Source of the DNA: Bacteroidales bacterium UBA4772
Lineage (GTDB): Bacteria; Bacteroidota; Bacteroidia; Bacteroidales; VadinHA17
Assembly: GCA_002403305.1 (NCBI GenBank)
Contig: DHHM01000016.1
Coordinates: forward strand, 86,574-150,573
Direction of reading: 5' to 3'
DNA: 64,000 nucleotides
The notes beneath the pieces were generated by a model that searched no databases, had not been told where the DNA came from, and saw nothing but the letters and a program-made list of their open reading frames with translations. Below, piece after piece: positions 52,664 to 62,506 of the stretch. How positions within the stretch are numbered: the first letter of the stretch is position 1; each line of letters begins with the position of its first letter. Position numbers and translations under genes: made by a program.

Positions 52664-54363
52664 TTCTTTATCTCCTCCTCCAGATAGGATTTTGAGCTGT
52701 CCTTTTCCAGCGATGTCTTCCAGTATTCCGCAGCCTCTTCGCATCTTCCCAGTTCATATAGAATAAATCCCATATGTTCCAGTATCTCTGCGTCATTCAC
52801 ATCATCCGCATCAACTATTCTCTGCATCTGTTTCCATGCGCGCCTGTGCTTTCCCAGCTTATATAGCACCCATGCATATGTATCTATATACGTGGGATTA
52901 TCTCCCTCCTTCCGCATAACCTCTTCTGCCATCTTCAGGGCCTTTTTCAGCTCACGCTCATCTTCGGCAAGAAAATAGGCATAATTGTTAAGTATCAGCA
53001 CCTCTCCTGGCGACAGTGTCAGGGCTTCCTCATAGAACCCGAAGGCAGCATCCGGATCTTTCATCCTGAATTTAAGATCTCCCATCATTGAGAGAACCTG
53101 TACCTTCATCCCGTCATCATTTCCTGCCAGGATGAGTGCTTTCTTCAGTTCTGTGTCTGCTACCTGGTACTCTTCAAGTTCCATCGCAGCTATAGCATAA
53201 TATACTTTCCCGATGATGCTTCTGTTGTTTTCACGTGAATAGACTGCGGCAAGGTTATACACCTTCCTGTATTCTTCTTGTCCTGCATAGAGCAGTATCA
53301 GTCTCTCCTTTAGGTAAAATCCGGGCTTCACCCTATCAATTATCGCTTCATACCGCGAAATTGCCTCATCGAGGCGGCCTGCGTTCTCATACATTAGGGG
53401 CCTCATTGACAGTATCTCCTCATCGTCGGGATATTTACCCTCAAGTATTATCAGGCTCTCTTCCAGTGAGTGGGAGTTTTCCTTTACATAGGCAGTGTCA
53501 GTCAGCAGTCTTCCGGCGACAGATATCTTTCTTTCCCTGTCAACAACCTCACTTTCAAAAACACTATTCAAAAATCCCGAAATATCAGCATAATCCTTTT
53601 TGTATACCTGGTTCATCAGGTATAGCAGCTGTGTCTCTATATTATCCGGATCCTTATCAATTATTGACCTGTATATGCTGTCGCTCTTCTCAATATCACC
53701 CGCCTCGTAACTTATATCTGCAAGCAACGCTTTGTATCTCATTTCGTCCGGCTCTCTTTCAATCAGTCTTTCGGTTCTCTTTGCAGCCTCTTTCAGGTCT
53801 CCTTTCATTATCAGGCCGGAGATCATCATGAGGAACATGTCATCGTTGAGCGCACCCTGGTTGTTCAGAATGCTGAAGAGCGAATCTGCCTTTTCGGCTT
53901 CTCCTCTTTCTGCATAGAGTCCTGCCAGTATTGAATTAACCTCCACCGCCCGGTTGTCAGCCTTCAGCGCCCTGCTGAAATATACCAGTGACGAATCCTT
54001 ATGTTCATACTGTGTGAAAAGCGAACCGGCTGCCAGCTGGTACCAGTAGTTATCCGGCTCCAGTCGTGCTGCTGCCGAGGCATACTTAACCGCTTTCTCT
54101 CCCATGCCTGCGGCCGAATATATCTGTGCCAGCTCGAAGTAGGGAACAGAGCGTGCCGGATCAGTCTCTATGCATTTCTCAAACAGTCTTGCAGCTTCAT
54201 TTACATCACCCACATATTTCTGTCGCAGTGCCTCGGTCAGCATATAGTCATACCTGCTGTCGGGCCTCACTATCTTATCTGTGTCTGCCGTAGGTGCGAC
54301 GGTTCCTGTGGAACAGCCGTTTATCAGCAGCACTGCTGCAATTATCCAAAGCTCTTTTCTCAT
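52648..54363 (-). CDS. TPR-repeat lipoprotein
   Basis: 571 residues. Signal peptide with lipobox NGCS (Cys17). The rest is helical with about a dozen tetratricopeptide repeats; clear units are AARLFEKCIETDPARSVPYF and ILNNYAYFLAEDERELKKAL with PTYIDTYAWVLYKLGKHRRA. These repeats mediate protein contacts, here probably at the inner face of the outer membrane. It overlaps DUF4292 by 16 bp and dut by 4 bp. Confidence 0.93.
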   Translation of the reverse strand: MRKELWIIAAVLLINGCSTGTVAPTADTDKIVRPDSRYDYMLTEALRQKYVGDVNEAARLFEKCIETDPARSVPYFELAQIYSAAGMGEKAVKYASAAARLEPDNYWYQLAAGSLFTQYEHKDSSLVYFSRALKADNRAVEVNSILAGLYAERGEAEKADSLFSILNNQGALNDDMFLMMISGLIMKGDLKEAAKRTERLIEREPDEMRYKALLADISYEAGDIEKSDSIYRSIIDKDPDNIETQLLYLMNQVYKKDYADISGFLNSVFESEVVDRERKISVAGRLLTDTAYVKENSHSLEESLIILEGKYPDDEEILSMRPLMYENAGRLDEAISRYEAIIDRVKPGFYLKERLILLYAGQEEYRKVYNLAAVYSRENNRSIIGKVYYAIAAMELEEYQVADTELKKALILAGNDDGMKVQVLSMMGDLKFRMKDPDAAFGFYEEALTLSPGEVLILNNYAYFLAEDERELKKALKMAEEVMRKEGDNPTYIDTYAWVLYKLGKHRRAWKQMQRIVDADDVNDAEILEHMGFILYELGRCEEAAEYWKTSLEKDSSKSYLEEEIKKCGKD

Positions 54364-54794
54364 CTCTTGCCCGAGTGTCCGAATCCTCCGGTTCCTCTCT
54401 CCGTCATTTTTATTTCATCTGTTTCAATCAACTCGGCCTTCTCATTATGCGATATAATCATCTGCGCTATCCTGTCGCCGTCATTTATGGTGTAATTACA
54501 GTCTGACAGGTTTATCAGGATCACGCATATTTCTCCCCTGTAGTCGGCGTCAATTGTCCCCGGCGAGTTTAGCACCGTGATCCCGTGTTTGATGGCCAGG
54601 CCGCTTCTTGGCCTTACCTGTGCCTCATAACCTTCCGGCAGTTCAATAAACAGACCTGTTGACACAAGTCTTCTTTCCATGGCTTTTAGGGTAACCGGTT
54701 CCCGGATATCAGCCCTCAGATCCATGCCTGCAGAAAATTCAGTCTCGTATGACGGCACCGGGTGTTTTGACCTGTTAACTATTCTGATCTTCAT
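54360..54794 (-). CDS. dut: dUTP diphosphatase
   Basis: 144 residues from ATG at 54794 (MKIRIVNRSKHPVPSYETEF). All five trimeric dUTPase motifs are visible: AGMDLRADI, RPRSGLAIKHGI, GTIDADYRGEICVIL, GDRIAQMI and the P-loop-like C-terminal RGTGGFGHSGKR. It hydrolyses dUTP to dUMP. It overlaps the flippase gene by 20 bp and the TPR gene by 4 bp. Confidence 0.96.
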   Translation of the reverse strand: MKIRIVNRSKHPVPSYETEFSAGMDLRADIREPVTLKAMERRLVSTGLFIELPEGYEAQVRPRSGLAIKHGITVLNSPGTIDADYRGEICVILINLSDCNYTINDGDRIAQMIISHNEKAELIETDEIKMTERGTGGFGHSGKR

Positions 54795-56262
54795 TTTTCC
54801 TTTTAAACAATAACGTAAAGTATTTATCCTTAATCTCTGCCACGGCAAAGAAAATGAAAAGGAGTATAGTGTCAAAAACGATGCCGGTTATTTTGTTCTC
54901 CGGGGCCAGCAGTCGTGATAGTGCCAGTAGTACCACCGCCAGCGTTATGTAGAGCACTATCTTCAAAGTCTCATACTTTATCGGATAATATTTCATGCCC
55001 ACAACATATGATAACACCACCATTGACAGGTAGCAGGCCACGTGTGCCCATGCAGCGGCGATATAGCCGTAGCGGGGCACAAACAGAAGGTTTACCAGTA
55101 CTGTTACGGCGGCTCCCGCCAGCGTGATCCATGCTCCGTAGATGGTTCTGTCATCTACCTTGTACCATATGCTTTGGTTGATGAAGATGCCGAGCAGGAG
55201 GTATCCCATGCTTACTATAGGCACCACCACCAGTGATTCCCTGAACAGCGGTCCTATAATTATCTGCAGTGCTTCAACATACAGGTTTATACCCAGGTAG
55301 AGTATCAGTGCGGTTATCACAAAATACTTCATGGTGACCGCGTATATCTCCTTCGCATCCTTGCTTCCGGCCTTTTCAAAGAAGAAGGGCTCCGCGGCAA
55401 AGCGGTACATCTGAATAAACAGAGACATCAACACTCCCACCTTGTACCCTGCACCGTAAAGACCCACTGTGGCGAGACCCTCTGCGCCTCCTATCAACCG
55501 CCGCAGCAGTATTTTGTCAAGCACCTCGTTCAGTGACCCTGCCATGCCTCCTACCAGTAGCGGCCAGCTGTATGAGAGCATACGCACGAACAGTTTTCTG
55601 TCAAAAACCGGACGTATCTTCAGCACATATGGCAACAGCAGCAGCAGCGTAACGGCTGACCCAACCAGATTGGCCACGAAGACGTAACCCACCTGCATAT
55701 CCGGATTATATATCTTAAAAATCTGTTCATTTCCCCGCTCTGCCATCGTCGGCGCCGCCTTCAGGAAGAAAAAGACCGTGATAATGGTCACGGCCACATT
55801 TATGATCTTCAATATGCTGAAGGTTCTGGCCCTGTTGTTATTGCGGAGCCATGCAAACGGTATTGCCGAAAAGGCATCTATGGCCACTATCCATGAGAAC
55901 ATCCGTATGTATTCCGGGTGTTCCTCATAACCGAGAAATCCTGACACAGGAGTGATGAAAAGGCTCACCGCCATTATGAAAAAGGCCGAAGTGGCAAAGA
56001 GACTGACCAGGGCGGTGCTGTAAACCGTCTCTGCCGGCGCCTTTTTTCCCGAGAACCGGAAATAGGTCGTCTCCATCCCGTAGGTTAAAATGACCAGGGC
56101 CAACACCATCCAGGCATACAGCTCCGTGACAACACCGTACTGTTCCCTGCCTAGAATATAGGTATAAAAGGGTGTCAGCAGAGCATAGTTCAAAAATCGC
56201 GGCACAACGGTGCCGAAACCGTAAATGACAGTTTGCCCTGCAAGCTTACGTATATCGTTCAT
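54775..56262 (-). CDS. Polysaccharide flippase (Wzx-like, MOP superfamily)
   Basis: 495 residues with 12-14 membrane segments. Start MNDIRKLAGQTVIYGFGTVV with the TVIYGFG motif shared by Bacteroidota lipopolysaccharide and capsule flippases. Polar residues lie inside several segments, as in MOP transporters. It probably moves an undecaprenyl-linked saccharide to the periplasm. First gene of the long minus-strand transcript, divergent from the PPIase gene across a 52-bp gap. Confidence 0.9.
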   Translation of the reverse strand: MNDIRKLAGQTVIYGFGTVVPRFLNYALLTPFYTYILGREQYGVVTELYAWMVLALVILTYGMETTYFRFSGKKAPAETVYSTALVSLFATSAFFIMAVSLFITPVSGFLGYEEHPEYIRMFSWIVAIDAFSAIPFAWLRNNNRARTFSILKIINVAVTIITVFFFLKAAPTMAERGNEQIFKIYNPDMQVGYVFVANLVGSAVTLLLLLPYVLKIRPVFDRKLFVRMLSYSWPLLVGGMAGSLNEVLDKILLRRLIGGAEGLATVGLYGAGYKVGVLMSLFIQMYRFAAEPFFFEKAGSKDAKEIYAVTMKYFVITALILYLGINLYVEALQIIIGPLFRESLVVVPIVSMGYLLLGIFINQSIWYKVDDRTIYGAWITLAGAAVTVLVNLLFVPRYGYIAAAWAHVACYLSMVVLSYVVGMKYYPIKYETLKIVLYITLAVVLLALSRLLAPENKITGIVFDTILLFIFFAVAEIKDKYFTLLFKRKNEDQNS

Positions 56263-56285
56263 GCTTAACTCTTACTGCAAATATA

Positions 56286-56293
56286 TATCTTTG
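56286..56293 (+). promoter_or_regulatory. Bacteroidota -7 box of the PPIase gene
   Basis: TATCTTTG matches TAnnTTTG and lies 21 bp before the ATG at 56315, in the 52-bp gap to the divergent flippase gene. Confidence 0.5.
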
Positions 56294-56314
56294 TCCTTCG
56301 TAAATAATAAGAAA

Positions 56315-57112
56315 ATGAGGAGTTCCTTACGCATCTTGTTACCGCTTTCAGCCGCAATGCTGCTGGCTGGTTGTACAACCGGCAGCGGATCCGGCGTCCG
56401 CGCCGAGATCAAAACTACCGAGGGAGACATACTTATCTCCCTGTCTGACCTGACGCCCCTGCACCGCGACAATTTCATAAAGCTTGCCGAGAGTGGCTTT
56501 TATGACGGGGTCTCTTTTCACAGGGTGATAAAAGATTTCATGATCCAGACGGGTGACGGATCCACAAAACAGGATACGTCCATACTGAATGATGATTATA
56601 CCATACCGGCGGAGATCAACGACTCACTCTTTCACAGGCGGGGAGCTGTGGCAGCAGCCCGCATGGGCGATGATGTTAATCCTGACCGCAACTCATCAGG
56701 AACACAGTTCTACATTGTACAGGGAAAGGTTTACAACGATGAGGAACTGGCCAATACCATTCAGCGCATTGAGTACAACCACCGTCAGTATCTCTACAAC
56801 AAAGCTCTCAGTGAGCTGCGTCGGGAGGCCATGCAGTCCGATAGCGTCGTCTCGGAGGATATGATTCAGCAGAATGCTATTGTCAGGGCTTATGAGGCGA
56901 TGGAAGATGCGGGCCCATATAGCATGCCGGAAGAACACATTAATGTTTACAAAACTACAGGTGGGACACCCTTTCTTGACGGTGCATATACCGTCTTCGG
57001 CGAGGTTCTGGAGGGAATGGAGGTTGTTGATGCTATTGCCGCCACGGCTACAGACATGACTGACAGGCCGGTAAATGATATCAGGATAATAAATGTTAAG
57101 ATCATAAAATAA
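56315..57112 (+). CDS. Cyclophilin-type peptidyl-prolyl isomerase, lipoprotein
   Basis: 265 residues from ATG at 56315 (MRSSLRILLPLSAAMLLAGC), which supplies a proper lipobox; the frame to 56225 has no signal function. Cyclophilin core: TPLHRDNFIKLAESGFYDG, SFHRVIKDFMIQTGD, and SSGTQFYIVQG. A helical insertion of about 70 residues (about 145-215) separates the catalytic part from GTPFLDGAYTVFGEVLEGM. Such insertions are known in Bacteroidota. It assists folding in the periplasm or at a membrane. Confidence 0.93.
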   Translation: MRSSLRILLPLSAAMLLAGCTTGSGSGVRAEIKTTEGDILISLSDLTPLHRDNFIKLAESGFYDGVSFHRVIKDFMIQTGDGSTKQDTSILNDDYTIPAEINDSLFHRRGAVAAARMGDDVNPDRNSSGTQFYIVQGKVYNDEELANTIQRIEYNHRQYLYNKALSELRREAMQSDSVVSEDMIQQNAIVRAYEAMEDAGPYSMPEEHINVYKTTGGTPFLDGAYTVFGEVLEGMEVVDAIAATATDMTDRPVNDIRIINVKIIK

Positions 57113-57127
57113 TATTGGGCCACGGAG

Positions 57128-58171
57128 ATGATTGCCAGGATTGCAGAATTAAGAAAAGAGGTTGAAGATTTTCAGATATCAGGATCTGATCTGCTGGAGC
57201 AGTTCAGGATAACATATCTGAGCAAGAAGGGCAGTATTTCAACGCTTTTTGAGGGGTTCAGAAATGTTCCGCCTGAAGAGAAGAGGGAGACAGGCAGGCT
57301 TTTGAATGAGCTAAAACAGCTGGCTACCGACAAGTACAATGAGCACAAAGACCGCATCTCCGTTGCTGATACCGTCACTTCTGAAACTGACCTTTCCCGT
57401 CCGGCCTGGCCCTTCAGTGCGGGTACACGCCATCCCATATCCATTGTCCGCAACCAGATAATTGACATATTCAACCGGATAGGATTCACAGTTTCGGAAG
57501 GACCGGAGATAGAGGATGACAATCATGTCTTTACCATGCTCAATTTTGCCAGTGACCATCCGGCACGCGACATGCAGGATACCTTTTTCATCAGGAAGAG
57601 CTCCGGCGTGGAGTCTCATCCCGACGATGTGCTTCTGCGAACACACACCTCATCCGTACAGGTGCGTGTGATGGAGAAAGAGCAGCCTCCCATCAGAACC
57701 ATCTCTCCCGGCAGGGTCTTCCGCAACGAGGCTGTCTCAGCCCGTGCCCACTGCATCTTCCACCAGGTTGAGGGACTGTATGTTGCCGAGAACGTCTCTT
57801 TTGCCGATCTCAGGCAGACGCTTCTCTATTTTGCCGTAGAGCTATTCGGCAAGGATGTGAGGATAAGGCTCCGGCCTTCCTTTTTCCCCTTTACGGAGCC
57901 TTCGGCAGAGATGGATATAAACTGTAATCTGTGCGGAGGAAAGGGCTGCAGCGTATGCAAGGGCACAGGCTGGCTCGAGCTCCTTGGCTGCGGCATGGTT
58001 GATCCCAATGTCCTTGATGCATGCGGTATTGATTCAGAAAAATATACGGGATATGCTTTCGGCCTGGGTATTGAGCGCGCTGCTATGCTTAAATACGGCG
58101 TCAATGATCTCCGTCTCTATTTTGAAAACGACATCAGGTTTCTTAATCAGTTCCGGTCTGAAATTTTATGA
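57128..58171 (+). CDS. pheS: Phenylalanine-tRNA ligase, alpha subunit
   Basis: 347 residues. N-terminal coiled coil (about 1-85), then the class II core: motif 2 around SPGRVFRNEAVSARAHCIFH, and motif 3 AFGLGIERAAMLKYG. A Cys-rich insertion INCNLCGGKGCSVCKGTGW precedes LELLGCGMVDP and may bind zinc; similar insertions occur in this phylum. Charges tRNA-Phe with the beta subunit, whose gene is not in the window. Confidence 0.96.
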   Translation: MIARIAELRKEVEDFQISGSDLLEQFRITYLSKKGSISTLFEGFRNVPPEEKRETGRLLNELKQLATDKYNEHKDRISVADTVTSETDLSRPAWPFSAGTRHPISIVRNQIIDIFNRIGFTVSEGPEIEDDNHVFTMLNFASDHPARDMQDTFFIRKSSGVESHPDDVLLRTHTSSVQVRVMEKEQPPIRTISPGRVFRNEAVSARAHCIFHQVEGLYVAENVSFADLRQTLLYFAVELFGKDVRIRLRPSFFPFTEPSAEMDINCNLCGGKGCSVCKGTGWLELLGCGMVDPNVLDACGIDSEKYTGYAFGLGIERAAMLKYGVNDLRLYFENDIRFLNQFRSEIL

Positions 58172-58217
58172 TTTTCATTAATTAATACTCACCTTTGTCA
58201 TCCTAACCTCCCGAGTT

Positions 58218-58919
58218 ATGAAACAGCATGACTTATCCATGGTATTATGTGAAAAATGCGCGTTTGAAACAAACGCCGTCTTCCGCTTTCTGACCCGTGA
58301 TGAGATTGACAGGCTAAACTTTGAGAAGGATTTCAGACACTACAGGAGAGGTGACATTCTATATCATGAAGGCAACCGTATAAGCGGTTTCTTCTGTATC
58401 CATTCAGGCATCATAAAGGTATTCAAGACGGGTGTTGACGGTAAGGAACAGATCATCCGTTTTGCACGCCGCGGCGAGATCATCGCCTACCGGTCAGTAT
58501 TGAGCAATGAGCCGGCATGTACTTCGGCCAAGGTTATCGAGGACAGCCAGGTCTGCTTCATCCCCTCCGAGTTACTGATACAGTTTGTAAAGACGAATCC
58601 ATCCTTTGCCTTTGAGGTGGTCAAGCTCACCTGTAACGAGCTTGCAGAGGCTAACTCATATATTACTGACATAGCCCAGAAGACTGTGCGGGAGAGGGTT
58701 GCAGAGGTGCTGGTGAAACTGGTCGGCGATTTCGGTCTTGACGACCAGAAATTCCTCCGTATATCCCTGACACGTGAGGAGCTGGCGAACATCGTCGGCA
58801 CTGCCACCGAATCTGTGATCCGTCTTCTCTCTGAATTCAAGAGCGACAGGCTTATTGAGCTCAGCGGCAGGAAAATTAAGATTATTGACCTCAAGGGTCT
58901 TGAAAAGTTGAGTTCTTAG
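58218..58919 (+). CDS. Crp/Fnr-family transcriptional regulator
   Basis: 233 residues. N-terminal Cys pair (LCEKCAF), a cyclic-nucleotide-like domain with RRGDILYHEGNRISGFF and GKEQIIRFARRGE, and a winged helix with TREELANIVGTATESVIRLL. The effector is unknown. It is a paralogue of the regulator at 27244-27951. Target genes cannot be read here. The 58-bp gap to the convergent ruvB holds no hairpin. Confidence 0.92.
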   Translation: MKQHDLSMVLCEKCAFETNAVFRFLTRDEIDRLNFEKDFRHYRRGDILYHEGNRISGFFCIHSGIIKVFKTGVDGKEQIIRFARRGEIIAYRSVLSNEPACTSAKVIEDSQVCFIPSELLIQFVKTNPSFAFEVVKLTCNELAEANSYITDIAQKTVRERVAEVLVKLVGDFGLDDQKFLRISLTREELANIVGTATESVIRLLSEFKSDRLIELSGRKIKIIDLKGLEKLSS

Positions 58920-58977
58920 CTTACCGGGCCCTGTTGTTCTGAAAAGAGGATTAACATATTTTCCCGGCACCGCTGTG

Positions 58978-59997
58978 TCAGAACAGTCTTCCGTCACTGC
59001 CCGGCACCAGTCCCAGGTGTACGTAGGCAATCTCCGTCGCCTCACGTCCCCGGGGCGTTCTTTTTATGTAACCTTCCTTGATAAGGAAGGGCTCATATAC
59101 CTCTTCTATGGTTCCGCTCTCTTCTCCCACGGCTGTGGCAACGTTGTTCAGTCCCACCGGTCCGCCCCTGAACTTTTCAATGATTGTCTTAAGTATGCGG
59201 TTATCCATCTCGTCAAGACCGTGCTTGTCAATATTCAGTGCCTCGAGGCTATAGCGCGTTATCTCCAGGTCAATGGCCCCCGTACCCTTCACCTGCGCAA
59301 AATCACGTACGCGCCGTAGCAGTGAATTGGCTATCCTCGGCGTACCGCGGCTGCGTGAGGCGATCTCCAGCGCGGCGATCTCGTCTATGTTTATATTGAG
59401 AATTCCTGCTGATCTTTTCACTATCCCTTTCAGTATCGGAGTATCATAATATTCCAGGTGGAACTTTATGCCAAACCGGGCTCTGAGAGGGCTGGTCAGC
59501 AGGCCTGAACGGGTGGTGGCCCCAATGAGTGTAAATGGATTCAGCTTCAGCTGAACGGAGCGGGCACCCGGACCCTTGTCTATCATGATATCAATCTGGT
59601 AGTCCTCCATCGCCGAGTATAGGTACTCCTCCACCACGGGGCTCAGCCGGTGGATCTCATCTATGAAAAGAACATCCCCGTCTTCGAGGCTGGTGAGCAG
59701 CCCGGCCAGATCTCCGGGTTTGTCGAGCACCGGACCCGAGGTAACTTTCAGTTTAACCTTCAATTCATTGGAGATGATGGTGGCCAGGGTGGTTTTTCCC
59801 AGTCCCGGAGGCCCGTGCAGAAGCACATGGTCAAGAGCCTCTCCACGCTGCAGTGCTGCTGTGACAAAGACGTTCAGGTTTTCGGTAATCCGTGGTTGCC
59901 CCCTGAAGTCGTCAAAGGTTAGTGGCCGCAGCTGTTTCTCCAGTTCCGCATCACCGGCGAGGGTTATCTCTTTTCTCAGGTTGAACTGTTCGCTCAT
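58978..59997 (-). CDS. ruvB: Holliday junction branch-migration helicase RuvB
   Basis: 339 residues. Walker A GPPGLGKTTLATII, Walker B FIDEIHRL, sensor 1 GATTRSGLLTSPLRARFG, and a C-terminal winged helix with FLIKEGYIKRTPRGR. It drives branch migration with RuvA, which is not in the window. The start is 9 bp after the stop of the MORN-repeat gene, so the two are probably cotranscribed with nadA. Confidence 0.97.
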   Translation of the reverse strand: MSEQFNLRKEITLAGDAELEKQLRPLTFDDFRGQPRITENLNVFVTAALQRGEALDHVLLHGPPGLGKTTLATIISNELKVKLKVTSGPVLDKPGDLAGLLTSLEDGDVLFIDEIHRLSPVVEEYLYSAMEDYQIDIMIDKGPGARSVQLKLNPFTLIGATTRSGLLTSPLRARFGIKFHLEYYDTPILKGIVKRSAGILNINIDEIAALEIASRSRGTPRIANSLLRRVRDFAQVKGTGAIDLEITRYSLEALNIDKHGLDEMDNRILKTIIEKFRGGPVGLNNVATAVGEESGTIEEVYEPFLIKEGYIKRTPRGREATEIAYVHLGLVPGSDGRLF

Positions 59998-60006
59998 TGT
60001 CCGAAG

Positions 60007-61557
60007 CTATTTTATGCGCCTGACGCCGCTCTCGGGCAGATTTACCGCCACCCCGTTTATACTTGTCTCTACATCATCACGGTAGGTGACTGAGAGAATC
60101 ACTTCGCCCTCTTCACTGTACTTTTTCCATGTGCGCGTCCTGAGGCCATTCCGGTAATAGCGATCCTCCCTGAGCCTCCCGCTGTCATACCACAGCATAT
60201 GGTGGCCCACGGGATTACCCTGTCTGTATTCTCCGCGGAATCTCAGTTTTTCATTGCGATAATATGCCTTCCACTCGCCTTCGCGTAGCCCCAGAAGATA
60301 CTTGCCTTCTTCGATGTTGTCACCTGTTCTGAAGATCCATTCGCCGTTTCTCTCTCCGTCAGCATATTCTCCCCGTGCTATTACTTCTCCGGTGCGTGTG
60401 AACTCAGTATACTGACCATCTCTCCTTCCCTGGTAATAATCCTCCTCCCTCAGCAGTTCTCCCTCCGGATAATACCAGCGCCATGTTCCGTCAATGCGGC
60501 CGTTATTGTATGATCCTGCCTGCTCAAGCCTTCCGGCAGCATTATAGAATTTCCATGCTCCGGCGCGCCTGTTGTTGACATATGCCCCCTCCGCCATCAA
60601 TGTTCCGTCAGCGGAAAAATCCTTCCACGGACCGTTCCTGTTGCCCTCATCATCAACGATTCCTTCAGATATCAGGACGCCGTTATCATTATATATTTTT
60701 GCAATCCTGACTGTTCCGTCGCTGTTGTACTCACGGTGTATCCCCACCGGGATACCCTCTTTGAACGGACCTGAATAGATCAGCTTTCCCGATTCGTCAT
60801 ACCGGTTCTCAATATCAATCTCTGCGCTGTTGTCAATCTCTGTGCCGGTGACCTTGCCGTTGTCATAAAGCAGTGTAACCAGAAGCCTTCCCCTCTCATC
60901 ATATTCCTTGTAATAGCCGTGAAGCATGTCATTACGATAATTTCTCTCGGTTTTTATTGTACCGCCAGGGTAAAAATCAAGCCATTCTCCCTGTTTTAGT
61001 CCTGCTGCATCTGTCTGGTTTATGCGCTCGCGGCTGATGAGGAAGTCATTGTTGTATTCAAACATGGTGACTATTTTTCCCTCTTTGTCATACTCACGTG
61101 ACAGTCCGTCTTTTTTACCGTTAATATAGGGGATTGTCTGTCTTATCTTGCCATCCGGATAGAAAATGCGTGCTACCCCCTCCTTTTTGTCGCCCGCGTA
61201 TAGCTCTGAAGAATGCACATAGAGTCCGTGAACCGCGTCTTTCTTATACCTGAAATAATATCCGTTTCTCTTTCCCAGAAGATAACTGATCTTCTCCGTC
61301 GTGTCACCTGCCTGGTCATAGAAGATCCATATGCTGTCAAGGAGAAAGCTGGTTCTTTTCCCTTCGGACTTAAGCACACCGGTGACATAGTAACCTTTCC
61401 AGTATCCGTCCGGCTTCCCGTTTCTGATAAATCCTTCGCTTGATATATTGCCGTTTGGATATTTAAACTGCTGGAAGCCATCCTTCAGTTCCCTGTTCTG
61501 CTGCGCAGCAAGGTAAAAAGGAATAAAAATCAGAAGGGTGAGTATAAGTCTCTTCAT
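60007..61557 (-). CDS. MORN-repeat protein (YwqK-like)
   Basis: 516 residues from ATG at 61557 (MKRLILTLLIFIPFYLAAQQ), a signal peptide cleaved near residue 18. The mature protein consists almost entirely of MORN-like repeats of about 20-24 residues (pattern YxNGxxxGxWxxYYxxGxL), for example GAWKFYNAAGRLEQAGSYNN and GEWKAYYRNEKLRFRGEYRQ, at least fifteen units. Exported; possibly an outer-membrane or periplasmic scaffold. Labels such as antitoxin for this family are not supported here. It lies 1 bp after nadA and 9 bp before ruvB. Confidence 0.85.
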   Translation of the reverse strand: MKRLILTLLIFIPFYLAAQQNRELKDGFQQFKYPNGNISSEGFIRNGKPDGYWKGYYVTGVLKSEGKRTSFLLDSIWIFYDQAGDTTEKISYLLGKRNGYYFRYKKDAVHGLYVHSSELYAGDKKEGVARIFYPDGKIRQTIPYINGKKDGLSREYDKEGKIVTMFEYNNDFLISRERINQTDAAGLKQGEWLDFYPGGTIKTERNYRNDMLHGYYKEYDERGRLLVTLLYDNGKVTGTEIDNSAEIDIENRYDESGKLIYSGPFKEGIPVGIHREYNSDGTVRIAKIYNDNGVLISEGIVDDEGNRNGPWKDFSADGTLMAEGAYVNNRRAGAWKFYNAAGRLEQAGSYNNGRIDGTWRWYYPEGELLREEDYYQGRRDGQYTEFTRTGEVIARGEYADGERNGEWIFRTGDNIEEGKYLLGLREGEWKAYYRNEKLRFRGEYRQGNPVGHHMLWYDSGRLREDRYYRNGLRTRTWKKYSEEGEVILSVTYRDDVETSINGVAVNLPESGVRRIK

Positions 61558-61558
61558 T

Positions 61559-62506
61559 TTATAAGCCCAGTTTTGCCGATATATCAAGCATTCTCCTGAT
61601 AGGTATCAACGCCTGTTTTGCTATCAACGGATCAACTATTATTTCAGGCTCTTCAAATTTAAGCGATTTATATATCTTTTCAAGAGTTATGAGCTTCATG
61701 AAATTGCATTCACTGCATCCGCAGGTTGAATCTTTCGGCGGTGCCGGAATAAATATCTTCTCCGGCCTGGCTTTTTTCATCTGGTATATGATGCCAGGTT
61801 CTGTAGCTACTATAAATGTTTTACCCTTATCTTTTTTTACAAATGAGAGCAGACCTGATGTTGAACCTATATAATCTGCAACAAGTCTAACCGGCATCTC
61901 GCACTCCGGATGTGCAATTATCTTTGCGTCACTGTTTTCACGCTTCAGCTTCAGGATAGCCTCCAGGGAAAACTCCTCATGAACATGACATGCACCGTCC
62001 CAGACAAGTATATCCCTTCCCGTCAGGCTCTTTATATAATTTCCAAGATTACGGTCTGGTCCGAAGATTATCTTTTCATCCTCAGGAAGAGACTCAATTA
62101 TCTGCCTGGCATTTGAAGATGTGCATGCAATATCACTCAGGGCCTTTATGTCAGCTGTTGTATTTACATAGGTAACGACAGTTCTTCCGGGGTTATCACT
62201 GATGAACTTAGCAAAATCCTCCCTTCGGCATGAATCGGCCAGTGAGCATCCTGCCAGCATATCCGGAATGATTACCTTCTTTTCCGGTGACAGTATCTTT
62301 GCAGTCTCGGCCATAAATTTCACTCCTGCAAACACTATAATATCAGCTTCAGTCTCTGCTGCCTCCTGTGAAAGCGCCAGGCTGTCGCCAATGAAATCGG
62401 CTATATCCTGAATGTCAGAAGTCTGATAGTAATGTGCCAGTATTACAGCATTTTTCTCCTTTTTGAGCTCTTCAATCCTGCTTGCGATATCTTTTTCAAC
62501 AACCAT
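61559..62506 (-). CDS. nadA: Quinolinate synthase
   Basis: 315 residues. AHYYQTSDIQDIADFIGDSL near the N-terminus and the three cluster-binding Cys regions: AGCSLADSC, ACTSSNARQI, and the CGCSECNFMK segment. The [4Fe-4S] enzyme condenses iminoaspartate with dihydroxyacetone phosphate to make quinolinate for NAD. nadB and nadC are not in the window. First gene of the nadA, MORN, ruvB group. Confidence 0.96.
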   Translation of the reverse strand: MVVEKDIASRIEELKKEKNAVILAHYYQTSDIQDIADFIGDSLALSQEAAETEADIIVFAGVKFMAETAKILSPEKKVIIPDMLAGCSLADSCRREDFAKFISDNPGRTVVTYVNTTADIKALSDIACTSSNARQIIESLPEDEKIIFGPDRNLGNYIKSLTGRDILVWDGACHVHEEFSLEAILKLKRENSDAKIIAHPECEMPVRLVADYIGSTSGLLSFVKKDKGKTFIVATEPGIIYQMKKARPEKIFIPAPPKDSTCGCSECNFMKLITLEKIYKSLKFEEPEIIVDPLIAKQALIPIRRMLDISAKLGL

